The translations under genes and the position numbers were made by a program. Of a stretch of DNA of 64,000 nucleotides, positions 11,139-22,564 are shown in pieces; within the stretch, counting starts at the first letter, position 1, and each line of letters begins with the position of its first letter. A model generated the notes under the pieces. That model saw nothing but the letters and a program-made list of their open reading frames with translations. It made no database searches and was not told the origin of the DNA. The stretch is taken from the NCBI GenBank assembly GCA_026119855.1, contig JAOWBW010000489.1, positions 806,001-870,000 on the forward strand, read 5' to 3'. This DNA comes from Campanula takesimana. Taxonomy: Eukaryota; Streptophyta; Magnoliopsida; Asterales; Campanulaceae.

Positions 11139-11772
11139 CTATTTACCCGATTGCTGATTGATAAGGAGCAAAGAGTCGCCGAATACTTCTAGTTCTGTGA
11201 CGTTTATTTCGAGAGCTTCTTCGAGCCCTGCTATGCATGCTTCGTACTCGGCGATGTTGTTGGTAGCTTCGAATTCCAGACGGATGGCAATGGGAGTGTA
11301 GATGTCTTTTGGATCGACAAGCAATACTCCTATACCAAAACCGTGTTTATTGGCGGTGCCATCGAAAAAAAGTTGCCACTTATTTTCCTCGGTTGCGGTA
11401 CAAATTAAATGCTCGTCGGGGAACTGTACGTCCTCCCCCTTCACTTCGTCACACGGGAATTCGGCAAGCTGGTCACTGAACACTTTCCCCCTGACGGATT
11501 TCAGTGTGACGTAAGTGATATCATTGCGGGCGAGCATGAAGTACCATTTGGGTATTCTTGTCGACATGAAAGTCTTCTCGAAGATGTAGCGGAGCGGGTC
11601 CACCTTTTCTACTAGCTTGATCGGAAAAGCTTCCATATAGTGTTTGAGCTTTTGAGTAACCCAAACCAATGCTGCACATGACTTCTCTAAGACAGAGTAG
11701 TTCTTTTCGCCTCCTTGGAATCGACGACTAACAAAATAAATGGCATTCTCCTTTGTTGACTCTCGTTGCTCT
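11139..11772 (-). pseudogene. Element A: end of RT-RNase H and second (archaeal-type) RNase H
   Basis: The first part (about 11600-11772) is the tail of the RNase H attached to RT (VSRRF...EKNYS...CAALVW block). The second part has another RNase H with acidic residues in LFFDGTANKHG, EYEACIAGLEEALE and VFGDSLLLI. Two RNase H domains in tandem are known for the Tat lineage. The upstream part of the first domain lies right of the solo LTR D (13319 onwards), so D split it. The frame ends at a TAG next to the integrase segment. Confidence 0.88.
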
Positions 11773-13318
11773 TGTTGGTGTTGGTGCCCTAGGCACGTTT
11801 GTTAAACGTTGTATAAGTTATCATTTTATTCATAATAATAAAGAGATAATAAGATTATTATTATGGCTCGTGTTTGCTTATAATAATCTCCGTCCCTAGA
11901 GCTTGTTAAGCACTAGTATAAAGGCTAAATGATCATGGGATGATCATGTTAGATTTATGGGTACTTGTTTGGAACAAGGTACTGGACATGACCCGCGGTA
12001 TGATATTTATGTCATGGTCGATGTCATATATAAATCTCATATTAGTTATGTCATTTGAATCCTTAGACATGAAGTTATTATAGTCTTCCACTTGATGAAG
12101 ATTATGTTTGACATATTCAAACGCTGCCTTAACACGGTAGTTATAAAGTGTATGATTGGCATGATTGGATTCACGTAGGGAAGAATAATAAGCTAAATGG
12201 ATTTGTCCCTCTTCGGAGAGATGTCAAGCTTGGGCCCCTCGAAGGAATGATGTTGGTGAAATGTTTGGCCAAACTCAAATGGATTGATTGGATCAATATC
12301 ATTTGGATTATCAACATATTCGGAATCGAGAAAGTATTGAACAATACAAGTTGACTTGTTGACCATGACTTGTGTTCAATAACATCGTGGACAAAGGGAT
12401 TGTGACATGTTCTAAAAGGAATGCGAACTTGTATCTAGTTACACTATTTGGGTAGGTATGACGGTTTGCTAGAACCTAATCATATCTTATGGGTTCATGT
12501 TTGGGCTCATTGCCAACTTAGTGTAATCCTAGAGGGTCACACACAAATAGAACGAATCGTAAAGGACTAAATGGGAATTATGGAAAAATATCAGTGTTTG
12601 GCTCTGGCACGGTCGTGCGCCTTAAAATGGCACGGTCGTGCCATAAATCCAAACCAAGGCAAACCTGTCGACATGATTGGCACGACCGTGCCAAATTACC
12701 AAGCACGACCGTGCCGAAAATGGGCGGCTGGGGAATTCGCGCGGACTAGATGGCACGACCGTGCCAGATTGTAGGGCACGACCGTGCCAGACAAGTCGGG
12801 CAGAATTCCTTGTTGCCTAATTTGGTGACGGGATTTAGGTTTCCTAAGTCCTTAAGGGTTAAGGATTAGGACCTATTTAAGGATCCTTTCAGCAGTCATT
12901 AAGCACATGATTATGAGTGCCTCCAAAGGGGTTTTGGGAGGTTATTTTCTTGTTCTAAGATCCCACAAGTGAAGAACAAGAATATTCATAATTCCGTATA
13001 GTTCTTACAATTTTGAAAGCGTGTTTCATAATTTGGTCTAGCAACCAAGATCAAGTGTTCTTGATATTCGTTCGTGGTGTGGATACCGCTAGAGGGTGAA
13101 ACTTATCATCTTCATAGTTCGTGATTCTTGCTTTGTTCATGATCAAGATTTCAAGCCTCCATCGAATTCAAGGTTGCAAAATCAAAGGCATCAAGGGTTA
13201 GTATTCTAGTATTCATTATGTTGTATTTGACTTAATCATATGAATGGATCTATGGGCTTTGGGTTTTATAAATTTTAAATGCTTAATTCCGCTGCGCATG
13301 TTACTACGAAACCCAACA
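11773..13318 (+). mobile_element. Solo LTR D, Angela-like copia family
   Basis: A 1546-bp LTR starting TGTTGG and ending CCCAACA, flanked by exact gctct duplications (11768-11772 and 13319-13323). It is related over its ends and most of its length to the LTRs of B and to D2, in the opposite orientation to B. There are no internal genes, so it most likely formed by LTR-LTR recombination. It lies inside the RNase H of element A. Its middle carries six copies of a near-palindrome (GGCACGNNCGTGCC) in place of the GCGGYCGCC motif of B. Confidence 0.95.
12606..12788. repeat. Palindromic motif array in solo LTR D
   Basis: Six copies of GGCACGNNCGTGCC (arms of 6 bp, central GT in the first two, AC in the last four; two copies have one arm mismatch) start at 12606, 12629, 12679, 12702, 12752 and 12775. 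Spacing is 23, 50, 23, 50, 23, i.e. three repeats of a pair with period 73 bp. Confidence 0.95.
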
Positions 13319-15768
13319 GCTCTTGTGCTAACATAGCCCCTAGGGCTTCATCATTGACAGTGAGATAGAGAAAAAGAGGCTTCTCCTTGTGCGGCGGAAC
13401 TAGAACAGGAGGGCACGTCAAGTAATGCTTCACTTGGTCGAAGGCTTCTTGGCACGCGTCGGTCCATTCTAAAGCCACATTCTTCTTAAGTAGCTTGAAG
13501 ATTGGCTCGCACATGGAAGTGAGTTGGTGCACAAACCGACTGATGTATTGCAGTCTGCCCATGAAAACCTTTGATCTCTTTCTGCGTCTTTGGAGGAGGC
13601 ATGTCAATGATTGCCTTGATTTTGGAGGGGTCTACTTCAATTCCCCTTTCAGTGACCATATAACCAAGGACTTTGCCTCGGATAACCCCGAACGTGCACT
13701 TTGCAGGGTTGAGCCTCATCTTATGTTGACGAAGCCTTTCGAAGAACTTGTGGAGATCGATTAAATGTTGACCATCGGTCCTTTTGGAGTGAATGATCAT
13801 GTCGTCCACATAGACCTCGATTTCTTTGTGAATCATATCGTGGAACAAGTCTGTCACGGCTCTTTGGTAGGAGGCCCCAGCGTTTCTTAACCCAAATGGC
13901 ATGACTGTGTAGCAAAAGGTACCCCACGGTGTTGTGAAGGCTGTCTTATGTTGATCTTCCTCGGCCATAAGAATCTGATTGTACCCAGCGAACCCATCCA
14001 CGAATGAGCGAACCTCGTAGGCAGCAGTGGAGTCGACCAGCATGTCGATATTAGGGAGTGGAAAATCATCTTTTGGGGAAGCTTTGTTCAAATCCCGAAA
14101 GTCCACGCAAACTCGAACCTTGCCGTTTGCCTTTCTGACTGTCACGATGTTGGCTAACCATGTCGGATACTCGATGACCTTGATGAAACCCACACTGAGG
14201 AGCTTCTCGATCTCTTTTTTGACTTGCAGAGACCATTCTGGCTTGATCTTTCTGAGCTTCTGTTTTACCGGCTTAGCATCTTCTCTGATTGGAATTCTGT
14301 GCTCCGCTACCTTTCTGTCCAAACCCGGCATGTCTTTGTATGACCATGCGAACACATCCACGAACTCCCGTAGTAGTGCAGTCAATCTGTCTCTGTCGTC
14401 CCCCTTGAAGAAGCTTCCGATCTTAGTTTCTCTTGGCTCTTCTTGGGTACCCAGATTAACAACATGCAATTCTTCGTCAGCCTCTGGACCATTTTCACCA
14501 TGACTACGGACTTGTTGAAAAAGTTCATTTAAGTATGTTGTGTTTTCGTGGTCTATTTCATCATAATTTGAATCGTTATTAACTTGTTCGTTAAGTTCAT
14601 TATTAGTTAATTCATCATTTATGATGTTTGCAATCTCAGGGTACTCAGAAATATCAAATTTTTCATTAGCAAAGAAAGGAAACACACGCTCGGCTATGGC
14701 CTCCAAATCCTCTTGGGTGAGGGTATTAGAGACACTCTCGGACTCGAAAGTAAGTGTGAGCCGCTCTTCCTTTGTTGCTGTGCGGGGTATGCAACCCATT
14801 TCTTGGACTAAGAATTCCTTGGATACCACGGGCCCTTTCGTAGAATACCAATTGTTGATCGGTTCGGAGATTGGCGGGATTTCACTGATAGTCTCATTCA
14901 TGATGACGGTGTCATGGATGGCGTTTACTTGGCATTCATTCATTATGGCAAGCTCTTCGAACATGGAGGCTAGATCTGCCAGTTCTTCCCCCGCGATGAT
15001 TTCTGTCTCGGACTCTATAGTTACCTTCCTTCCCCACCATTCACGGGGCGACATGGGAGTTGGTTCCCTTTCGGATTTCTGGATCTCACAATCGGAGAAG
15101 ATTTCGAGACCGGGCTTTTTGACACCCTTATTGTTAACCCATGGCTCGGGAAAGATCATGTATGGAACGTCTTCCCCTTGGCGGACAAAATAGCCATTAA
15201 ACGTTTTGCGGTAAGGCCTTAGGTTAGGGACCTCATAACGACGACCTTCTTTACGAGCCCGGGCCTTTTCATTCTTGATCGCGTGCTCTTGTTTCAAGTC
15301 TTCTCTGGAAGGCTCGTATCCCAAACCAAATGTGTTCTTGACAAATGGAACTTGCACAGGATGTAGGATTCCTTGTTGATATTTCCCTAGGCCTAAACCA
15401 GGGAAGTAGTCCATATTTCTTATCATGCGGAGGACTTTGTGGTTGCTGGGGGTCCATGATCCGTTTCCCCTTTCTTTGTCAATGGCGTTGATTGAGACGC
15501 CGGAGAGAGTGGAGTCTGGTAAACCATGCTGGATTTGGTGGACGGGCTCACCTTTTCTGTGGATAGTGACGTTTTCAGCCATGACGGTCACTATTTCATC
15601 ACCATTTCGGATCTTGACACATTGATGGAGAGTTGACGGGACGGCATTAGAATTGTGAATCCATGGTCGACCCAAAAGTAAGTTGAACGAGGCCGGGATG
15701 TCAAGCACTTGGAATGAAACGGACATGACCATGCTCCCAAACTCAATGTCTATTTCGATCATGCCCAT
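13319..15768 (-). pseudogene. Element A: protease end, linker and reverse transcriptase
   Basis: From the N-terminus: the end of the aspartic protease domain (FNLLLGRPWI), a G-patch-like stretch (PGLGLGKYQQG), a long acidic linker, then RT with VCVDFRDLNKASP, MPFGLRNAGASYQ and the catalytic YVDDMI, followed by the connection region. RT makes the element cDNA. A frameshift near 13560-13607 moves the last part (from GRLQYISRFV to GAMLAQEL) into another frame. The solo LTR D then cuts the following RNase H. The upstream border at 15796-15798 is a TGA codon in the same frame as the gag-protease ORF. Confidence 0.9.
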
Positions 15769-15795
15769 GACTGTACGGGCGGTGCTGTCATAACC

Positions 15796-17892
15796 TCAGA
15801 TTACTTGAGTAGAAGGCTTCAAATCGGAATCCTTAAGCCCCAGTATGCCCATGATTCGGCTAGGCATGAGGTTGAGTGCGGAACCACCGTCCACTAAGAC
15901 TCTTGAGATGGGCCTCCCCCTTGCTCGTACCTTGAGGTAAATAGACTCGTTGTGGTCGGAACCAAATGGTGGAAGGTCCATATCGGCAAAGGTGATGACG
16001 TTGCCAAAATGAATGTGATCGATCATTGCCGTGAGATCCTCGGGAGTAGTATCGGGAGAAACTGATGTATCATCGAGATTACGGATGACAAGATCTCGGT
16101 GTTTCTTTGAGGATGCAATGAGGTCCCAAATAGAGATGTTGGATTGAGTTTTCTTGAGTTGAACAAGTAGAGGATCTTCGGGAGTGTCGCGAGCTTGCGG
16201 CCTTTGAGAAGAGGAGCTTGGTGCGGAAGTGGAAGGGTTGCTTGCTATGACTCGACCAGATCGAGTTAGCATCTTGACCTTCCCATCTTGCTTCTTTTTC
16301 CTATTTTCTAGTACTTCCCTCATTACCTCATCGTAAGTTACAACATAACAAGAATTGTCAAGTTTATTCATAACATTGGGGCCCCCATTCACAATTAGGA
16401 TTGAATGGGTGGTCTCCTCGAGTTCTCCTATCTCTATTATATTGACATGTTCGCCATTAGTCACTACAAATTCTTTCTTGTCTATGAGATCTTGAATGAA
16501 ATTGCGGAGAACGAAGCATTCCTCGGTGGTGTGGCCACTATATTGGTGGTAGCCACAATATTTGTGGTGAGCATGATTGGGGTGGACCGTCTTGGGTTGG
16601 TACCCTTGTATGGGTGTGACTTGACCCTTTGCTTTGAGGACTTCGAACACTTCGGTTTGAGTCATGCCTTGGAGAGGCGTGTAGACACGGTCATTTCGAG
16701 ACTTCTTCCCTTGGGGTGGAGGAACCTTTTTGTAATTCCCCTTATCGATAGTGACGGCGTTGACCGAGGCCTCTTTTGTAGAGTTGGAAGCGGCCTTGTA
16801 GCGGTATCTAGGAGCACTTTTCTTCACTTCTTTGAGCAACTCGTCCATTCGGACCCCCGCCTCATACATTTGGGAGAAATCCGCATAGCAAGCCCCACTT
16901 AGGTGGGTGCGGAGATCAATTTTGAGACATTTGAGAAATATGTCCATTTGCTCCTTGGTATTTGGCCTTTCCACAATCTCGGAGAGTTTATCATTCCATC
17001 TCCTTGTGAAGTCGATGAAGGACTCGTGGTCTCATTGAGTAGTGTTCTCTAGCTCTTTCCTTGTGGGCCGGTGAGTGGTGTTGCCTTGGTATTGGTTCTA
17101 GAAGGCAAGCATGACGGAGTCCCAATCAAGACGGACAGTGAGCGGGAGAGGAAAGCATTGAGCCATCACCTTGGGGGAGACCTTCTTCGGAACCATTGCC
17201 CAAATATAAGTCTCAATGTGAGCCATAGGACAAGAGTTGCCCTTGAATTTGCTTATGTCGGGCATCTTAAACTTATCAGGAAGAGCGGCCATAGTACTCA
17301 TGAGGATGGATGATTGATAAAGGCTTGTGTCGGAGCCTTTCCCCATGTTGAGCCCATTGAATTTTTGGTCGATGTAGGCCATGATAGAATCCACCATTTT
17401 GGGCTCATTGTTCTCGGAACTTGGCTCTCCCGCTTTCTTGGTGCGGGTGTTGACATAAGGACTTTTGAACAAACCTTCGGTCCATTCGGATTCGTCATCG
17501 TTATTCTTGCTCTTCCCCTTGGCAAGATTAGTGAGCTTTTCTTTCATTAGCTCCATCTCGGCCTCGTGGGCCTCCCTTTGGCTGTCGAGGTGGGATTGCC
17601 AAATATCGTCTTTGCTTTGTGCCTCCTTATTAAGGGTGGAGACTTGCTCTTGGAGGAGTTGGACCATGGTTGAAAGCTGTTCGAGAGACATGGTGTTGCT
17701 GCTGCCGGTCATGGTTGCTGTTGGAGCTGTTGGAGTAATCTCTTCACGGACTAACCGATTTGCCGAATCCCGGTAGACTCTGTAAGTACCAATTGAACCT
17801 ATATTGCAGAAGAGGCCCTTGTCAGTCTTGAGTAACACTTGCGGTCCACGAAGAGGCTTAGAACACACAGTTGGGCACACGACTCGAACCAC
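15796..17892 (-). pseudogene. Element A gag and start of protease
   Basis: Gag forms the particle and binds element RNA. The first ~60% (17892 to about 16800) holds a coiled-coil-like region (LLQEQVSTLNKEAQSKDD...) and the capsid-like region. Then comes a knuckle-like block (CGYHQYSGHTTEEC), and near the end the protease active site in the form VLVDGGSALNLMP. The frame is broken by a TAG at 17096-17098, a TGA near 17034 and a TGA at 15796-15798, all single-base type changes in an otherwise continuous frame. The true start may be a Met further inside (MTGSSNTMSLEQ) rather than the first ATG. Confidence 0.88.
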
Positions 17893-19027
17893 AAAAGAAA
17901 AGACCTTTTTTTTTTTTTATAAGTCGGAGGGAATGGATCCCTTTTGGGGTTTCTAAGAAAATAATGGAATCGTCACACTAGTATATAGACCATCTCGCGG
18001 TCCCATATACTCATCGGATTCCATCGCGTTTGTGAATCCTACATGTATCGGGATTAAACTAAATTAATGTAGTAAAGCATACATGCGGACGAATTTTTAT
18101 TTTCGTCCAAAAATAACCACTTTTGGGGACGGATTTTTATTGCGTCCGTTTTAACAAGTTGGCATGTATGATTTAAAGACATTAGTTTAGGGAAATCCAG
18201 TGCATGGAAACCGACTTGAGTCACGGAGTGTTAGACCCTAACTAGAATTGTGTGGCTTGTGCTCGGCTTGAATATGAGGCTCAAAGGTCACCCCCGGCAT
18301 GTAGTCATGAACTACGCCACGGGCTGAGGTTTACCGCTTCGAAAGAGCCAAGGTCGAGTGGAGCTTGAAACTTTCTAGGACGGGCCTCGACGGGTTTGGG
18401 GTTGGACTTTGTGCGACTCGATAGTGAGAAGTTCATAGGAATATGTGCATGTAGTGTGAGGTCTAACAAGTGACAAAATATTTTTTTTATATTTTTTTTT
18501 TTAAAATAAAGATAAAAAAAACACATAAGCACATAAATTACAACTCCCGAATCACCCATGTGACCGGTAAATAAAACATAAAAATAAACAGTCCGAGGGT
18601 TCAATTTTGTTCTGATGCAGGCAACTGTGCCCACACCCCACTGTTCTTCTTAGTCATTGAAACCTGTTTCTGTTCTGGGAACCAACCCAGAAGCGTGCGC
18701 CTCTGAGTGTTGATACGGGATGCGCGCGCGTGGCGCAATGCTATTAGGAGGCGCGCGCTTTTGGGCACACCTGTCAGATTGTCAGATTTTGGACTCAGGG
18801 GATTGCCCTGGTCCTATGTGCATATTGTAACCCCTGCAGAAATGATTAGTGGAGAATAGCAGAAGAAGAAGATGAAGAACATGAAGAAGCGGGCGATTCT
18901 GGTCCTTGATGCGGGATGCGCGCGCCTTAGGCTGAAGAGGCCAGAAGCGCGCGCCTCCCCCATCAGGAGTCAGAATGCCCAGAAAAGATGTAGATTTTGA
19001 TCAGAATGAAAGTTTAACCCTCAAATG
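17893..19027 (-). other. Element A leader (non-coding)
   Basis: Untranslated region between PBS and gag, about 1.1 kb. It matches the leader of element C (1-828 and 24017-24231). GC-motif copies sit at about 18690, 18718, 18747, 18913 and 18943. A poly-T/A tract lies near 18480-18520. No gene is seen. Confidence 0.75.
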
Positions 19028-19046
19028 ATCCCCAGAAGAGTCGCCA
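19028..19046 (-). other. Primer binding site of element A
   Basis: The minus strand reads TGGCGACTCTTCTGGGGAT, one base inside the 5' LTR. This is the arginine-tRNA type site of Tat/Ogre elements. C (24232-24250) and F (54567-54585) have the same site with small changes. Confidence 0.8.
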
Positions 19047-19047
19047 C

Positions 19048-20065
19048 TGTAGATACCCCAGGAGGAGCCCACGGCTTTAGGCTAGAGCGCGCGGAGTTGT
19101 CCTAGGATGTCTAACTTGTTTTTTGAGTCGCCACCTATGTTTTGAGGAACATAAGAAAAACCTATTGATAATAGCCTAAGTTTGATTACGAAAACAGAGA
19201 TTCTTTGTTTTGAGGTTCGGGGGTTAGATTACGAGATGGGAAGTACCGAAACACCCATCTCGCCCAACTAAAGTTGGTCTTGCTTGATCAAAATCTACAT
19301 GAATGATAAACGTTCTTCTTCTTCTTCTTTAAATCATAAAAAAAGGGGTTTTGAAATAGAGTTTGGAATGTAGGAGATAACTCTTTAACCGACCTCAATG
19401 AGATGAGGTGATCATTAGAGTCATGTCCCAAAATGATTTGGGTGATTGAACTTTGATAAAACAAAAAGAAAGAGAAAAGAGATGAAGTTGAGAAGGGGAA
19501 AGAAATAGCTTTGACTTCAAGAGACTTCAAACACTTCTTGTTGAATTACTTGGAGAAATGCTTTGGAAAATGCTTTGAAAGTAGAAAATGTGGTTTATTG
19601 AGATTGAGAGCCAAAGGTCCAAGGTCAAGGTCAAGGTTTTTGGTCCAAGTTTTTGTCTCAAGTCTTCGTCCCAAGTTTCCGTCCTTTGAAAATGGAGGTA
19701 AAGGGAGGTTTTTATAGGTGAAAGAGAGATGTTTTTGGTGCCAAAACTCAGTCACCAAGAAATCATTCCCGGGCAAAATCCTGTAAATTGAGCAAGGGAG
19801 AGAATCCTGGCCAGAAATTTGTAACTGACGCCCAGAGGCGCGCGCTTCCTGCTTTTGGGGGCAGGAGGCGCGCGACTCAGAGAAGGCAATTTTGACAGAA
19901 TGGACTAGAAAGTCAGCCCTGTTATTCAGTTTAGTCCTTGGACTTAACGAAGTCAGTCAGGAACTTAACGGAAGTGACAGAAACTAACGAGAAACACTTA
20001 AAATGGGGAGAAACACAAGATCAAATGTGCAATCGGGGTGAGCGGTCCAAGGCGGGGTGTCTACA
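19048..20065 (-). repeat. 5' LTR of element A
   Basis: A 1018-bp LTR ending at the right ccaag duplication (20066-20070). It has two GC-motif copies (about 19835 and 19864) against three in the other LTR. The ORFs predicted in it overlap LTR sequence shared with 5400-6449 and show no domain. Confidence 0.93.
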
Positions 20066-20965
20066 CCAAGAATCAGTGGTAGAAAGGAGAATATCTATCA
20101 TATAGATACCTGAAGTCGACGCAGCCTTGTTGCCCTTCTTCTTCTTTTGCTCTTCCAAGAAAGCCTTGCAATTACGTTTCCAATGACCAATCTCTTGACA
20201 ATGGAAACAGATTGCATCCTTTTGTGAATCGGGTTTTGCCTCAGAAGCCTTGGCAACACTTGCCTTGCTTATCTTGGGTTTGACAACTTTCTTACCCTTT
20301 CCTTTGGCACCAGCCTTCTTCCCATCATGAACTAAGAGCACAGGAGAACCTTTCTCCGCAATCTTCATCTCCGCAGTTTTGAGCATCCCATGCAACTCTG
20401 AGGGATTCTTATCAATTCCATGCATGTTATAATTCATCACAAACAAATTATAACTTTTAGGCGATGAATTAAGAATGAGATCCGTGGCTAGCTCCAATGG
20501 GATTGGATATCCAAGTTTCTCAAGGTGCTCTACATAACCTTTCATTTTCAGCATGTGAGGACTCACTTTTTGCCCTTCATTCATTTTGCAAGTAGTGAAT
20601 GGAACAATGGTCTTGTACCTCTCTTGCCTAGCTTGTTCTTGAAACATGGCTCTTAACTCCACGCCTATCTCATAGGCTTCCAAATGTTCCAAACTTTGTT
20701 GGAGTTTTGATCATATAGTAGCAAGCATGAGACAGCTTACATCTCTAGAATCATTACGATGTTTCTTGTAACTGTCTCTTTCTGCCCTAGGGGCAGTAGG
20801 TTCTGGTTCAGCAGGAAGAGGCCCATCGAGAATGTACAACTTATCTTCTTGCCTAAGAACAATTCTTAGGCTACGGATCCAATCCATAAAGTTCGTACCA
20901 TTCTCTTGGAGCTTATCCTTCTCAAGGATCGATCGCAACGAAATTGATTGAGTGTTAGTAGTCAT
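20066..20965 (-). pseudogene. Element B gag
   Basis: Copia gag of the Angela type. It starts MTTNTQSISLRSILEKDKL, with the conserved DWIRSLRIVLRQEDKLYILDGP block near residue 30. It continues through the capsid-like region to a CCHC knuckle (CFHCQEIGHWKRNC) about 30 codons before the A insertion. The first 84 codons are separated from the rest by a TGA at about 20711-20713 in the same frame. The last codons before 20066 join the protease frame at 5399 once element A is removed. The gag-pol of B was therefore a single frame. Confidence 0.9.
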
Positions 20966-22551
20966 TGTCTACAAATATGCAAAATTTCCAAAATTTAATA
21001 AGTACCAGTTTTTCATTAAAGAAATAAATAATGTATTTTTCAAACAAAATACTCCCACTAAATTATATAACCTTCTTATACATCCAATGTATAATATAAT
21101 TTAATTGGGCTAAGATCCAACTTTAATTTAACTTTTGAGTCCAAGGAGGCGGACCGCTCAAAACTAAATTAATTCGGTAGACGATCATGTCAATCATATC
21201 CCATATGATTCCTAGGTCCTTTTATGAGATTATTTGAGAAATCCAATTTTCAAAGCATGTTTAATCTCATCTTTTGCCTAGGCCCAAAACTGTTTTGACG
21301 CCTAATTAAGTCCAACCATTTTAAACGCATAGGAACCATTCAATTTATTGCACCTTGCGGAGGCAAACCCACATTAAATCAATGAACCCCATCTTGCTCA
21401 TACATGAATAAAATTAATGCACCTCGCGGAGGCGAACCCACATTAAGATCACCCATGTATAAACAAGTGTTTTAATCATGGCATGGCAATGAAGGACTTA
21501 AAACTTTCTTTGAAGGTTCATCACATATAGCATATATCACATTTATGAGCACATAATATAAACATGTTACGCATCAAGTTTAGCCATTAAATTAATCTCC
21601 ATTAATTTAAGCATGATATTTATGTGTCATTAGTTTCTCTATAATTATGAGGATGAGACTATTTCAACTTCGGTTATTATCTCCAAATCAAGACAACAAG
21701 AAGTGCGGCCGAAACTAAGCCATGAGGCATCCACAATTCCGCATTAATTCAAGATACCAAGAAAGTAGTCCATGTGGCCGAAACTAAGCAATAGATGGTC
21801 TCGATGAACGTAGGCCAATTGCATCCACAATTCCACATGAATCTCCAATCATTGAATCAAGAACTTTGTTTCTCAATTTTAGCAATTATGAACTCTTCAT
21901 AATTCTAACTTCGTTTTATCTTTGAAACTTTGATTGCGATCAAGTTTGGGAAACACAATCTCGATGAACGCAGATTAGCCATCCAAACCTTGAACCAATC
22001 TTAGAATCACAAGATTAAAACAAATAGGAAAATCAAACCCCAAAATCCACACATAAACCAACTACCCAAAACCCATTCCAGATCAGCAGGTCTGGATTGG
22101 TTCTGTTACTGCTTTTGTTGAATTTTTTTTTTTCGAAAAATTCCAGATTCTGTTTTTCTACCAAAATTAGACCTTCTGACCCTTTTGTGCGGCCGCCCAA
22201 GAAGGCCTGTGCGGTCGCCCAAAACTGTGCGGCCGCCCAGGTGCTTCTGTGCGGTCGCCCGCTTGATCAGAAAGTTCAGAATTTTTAAAGTTTCGAAAAT
22301 TTTGTCTCAAAATTGTTTTTCCCCGATTATTAAAACTTTGATCCAATCAAAAATTAATAATCAACAATTCTGAATCCATCATAATATTTATTGCGATTGA
22401 ATTGTGCGATTAAAGTTGTAAAACAATAAACTACATAAAATCACATAACACATGAACATCATATATTCCAATATTCATATCATGCAAGGCACATAAATAA
22501 TTTATATACACATAACATGATCTAGGTATTAAAATAATCAACATGAACGGG
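20966..22551 (-). other. Element B leader (non-coding, 1.6 kb)
   Basis: Long untranslated leader between PBS and gag; no gene seen. It holds a two-copy repeat near 21350-21445 (block CGGAGGCRAACCCACATTAA), a two-copy block near 21708-21830 (GGCCGAAACTAAG with CATCCACAATTCC), and four motif cores GCGGYCGCC at about 22189, 22211, 22229 and 22251. The last have the same 22-18-22 spacing as the cluster in the LTR of B. Confidence 0.75.
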
Positions 22552-22563
22552 GCTCTGATACCA
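22552..22563 (-). other. Primer binding site of element B
   Basis: The minus strand reads TGGTATCAGAGC, the initiator-methionine tRNA complement used by most copia elements, one base inside the LTR. Confidence 0.92.
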
Positions 22564-22564
22564 C

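Larger units (their letters stand above)
5400..20065 (-). mobile_element. Element A: Tat-like Ty3/gypsy, complete but degenerate
   Basis: A minus-strand element of about 14.7 kb, 13.1 kb without the inserted solo LTR D. Order on its own strand: 5' LTR (19048-20065), PBS, leader, gag, protease, RT, first RNase H, second RNase H, integrase, an antisense PMD gene, a minisatellite, polypurine tract and 3' LTR (5400-6449). The LTRs start TGTAGACACC and end GGTATCTACA. The arg-type PBS TGGCGACTC, the second RNase H and the antisense ORF between integrase and 3' LTR are all known traits of the Tat/Ogre lineage. The target-site duplication is exact. Several stops and frameshifts break gag-pol. Confidence 0.93.

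Noticed and set aside
12606..12788. CRISPR-like look of regularly spaced palindromes in D
   Set aside because: Only six 14-bp copies with spacers that themselves repeat, inside a plant copia LTR, with no cas genes. It is a repeat cluster of the LTR.
13495..15193. Long plus-strand ORFs opposite A pol (for example 14621-15193)
   Set aside because: They are complements of strongly coding RT/protease sequence and have no domain of their own.
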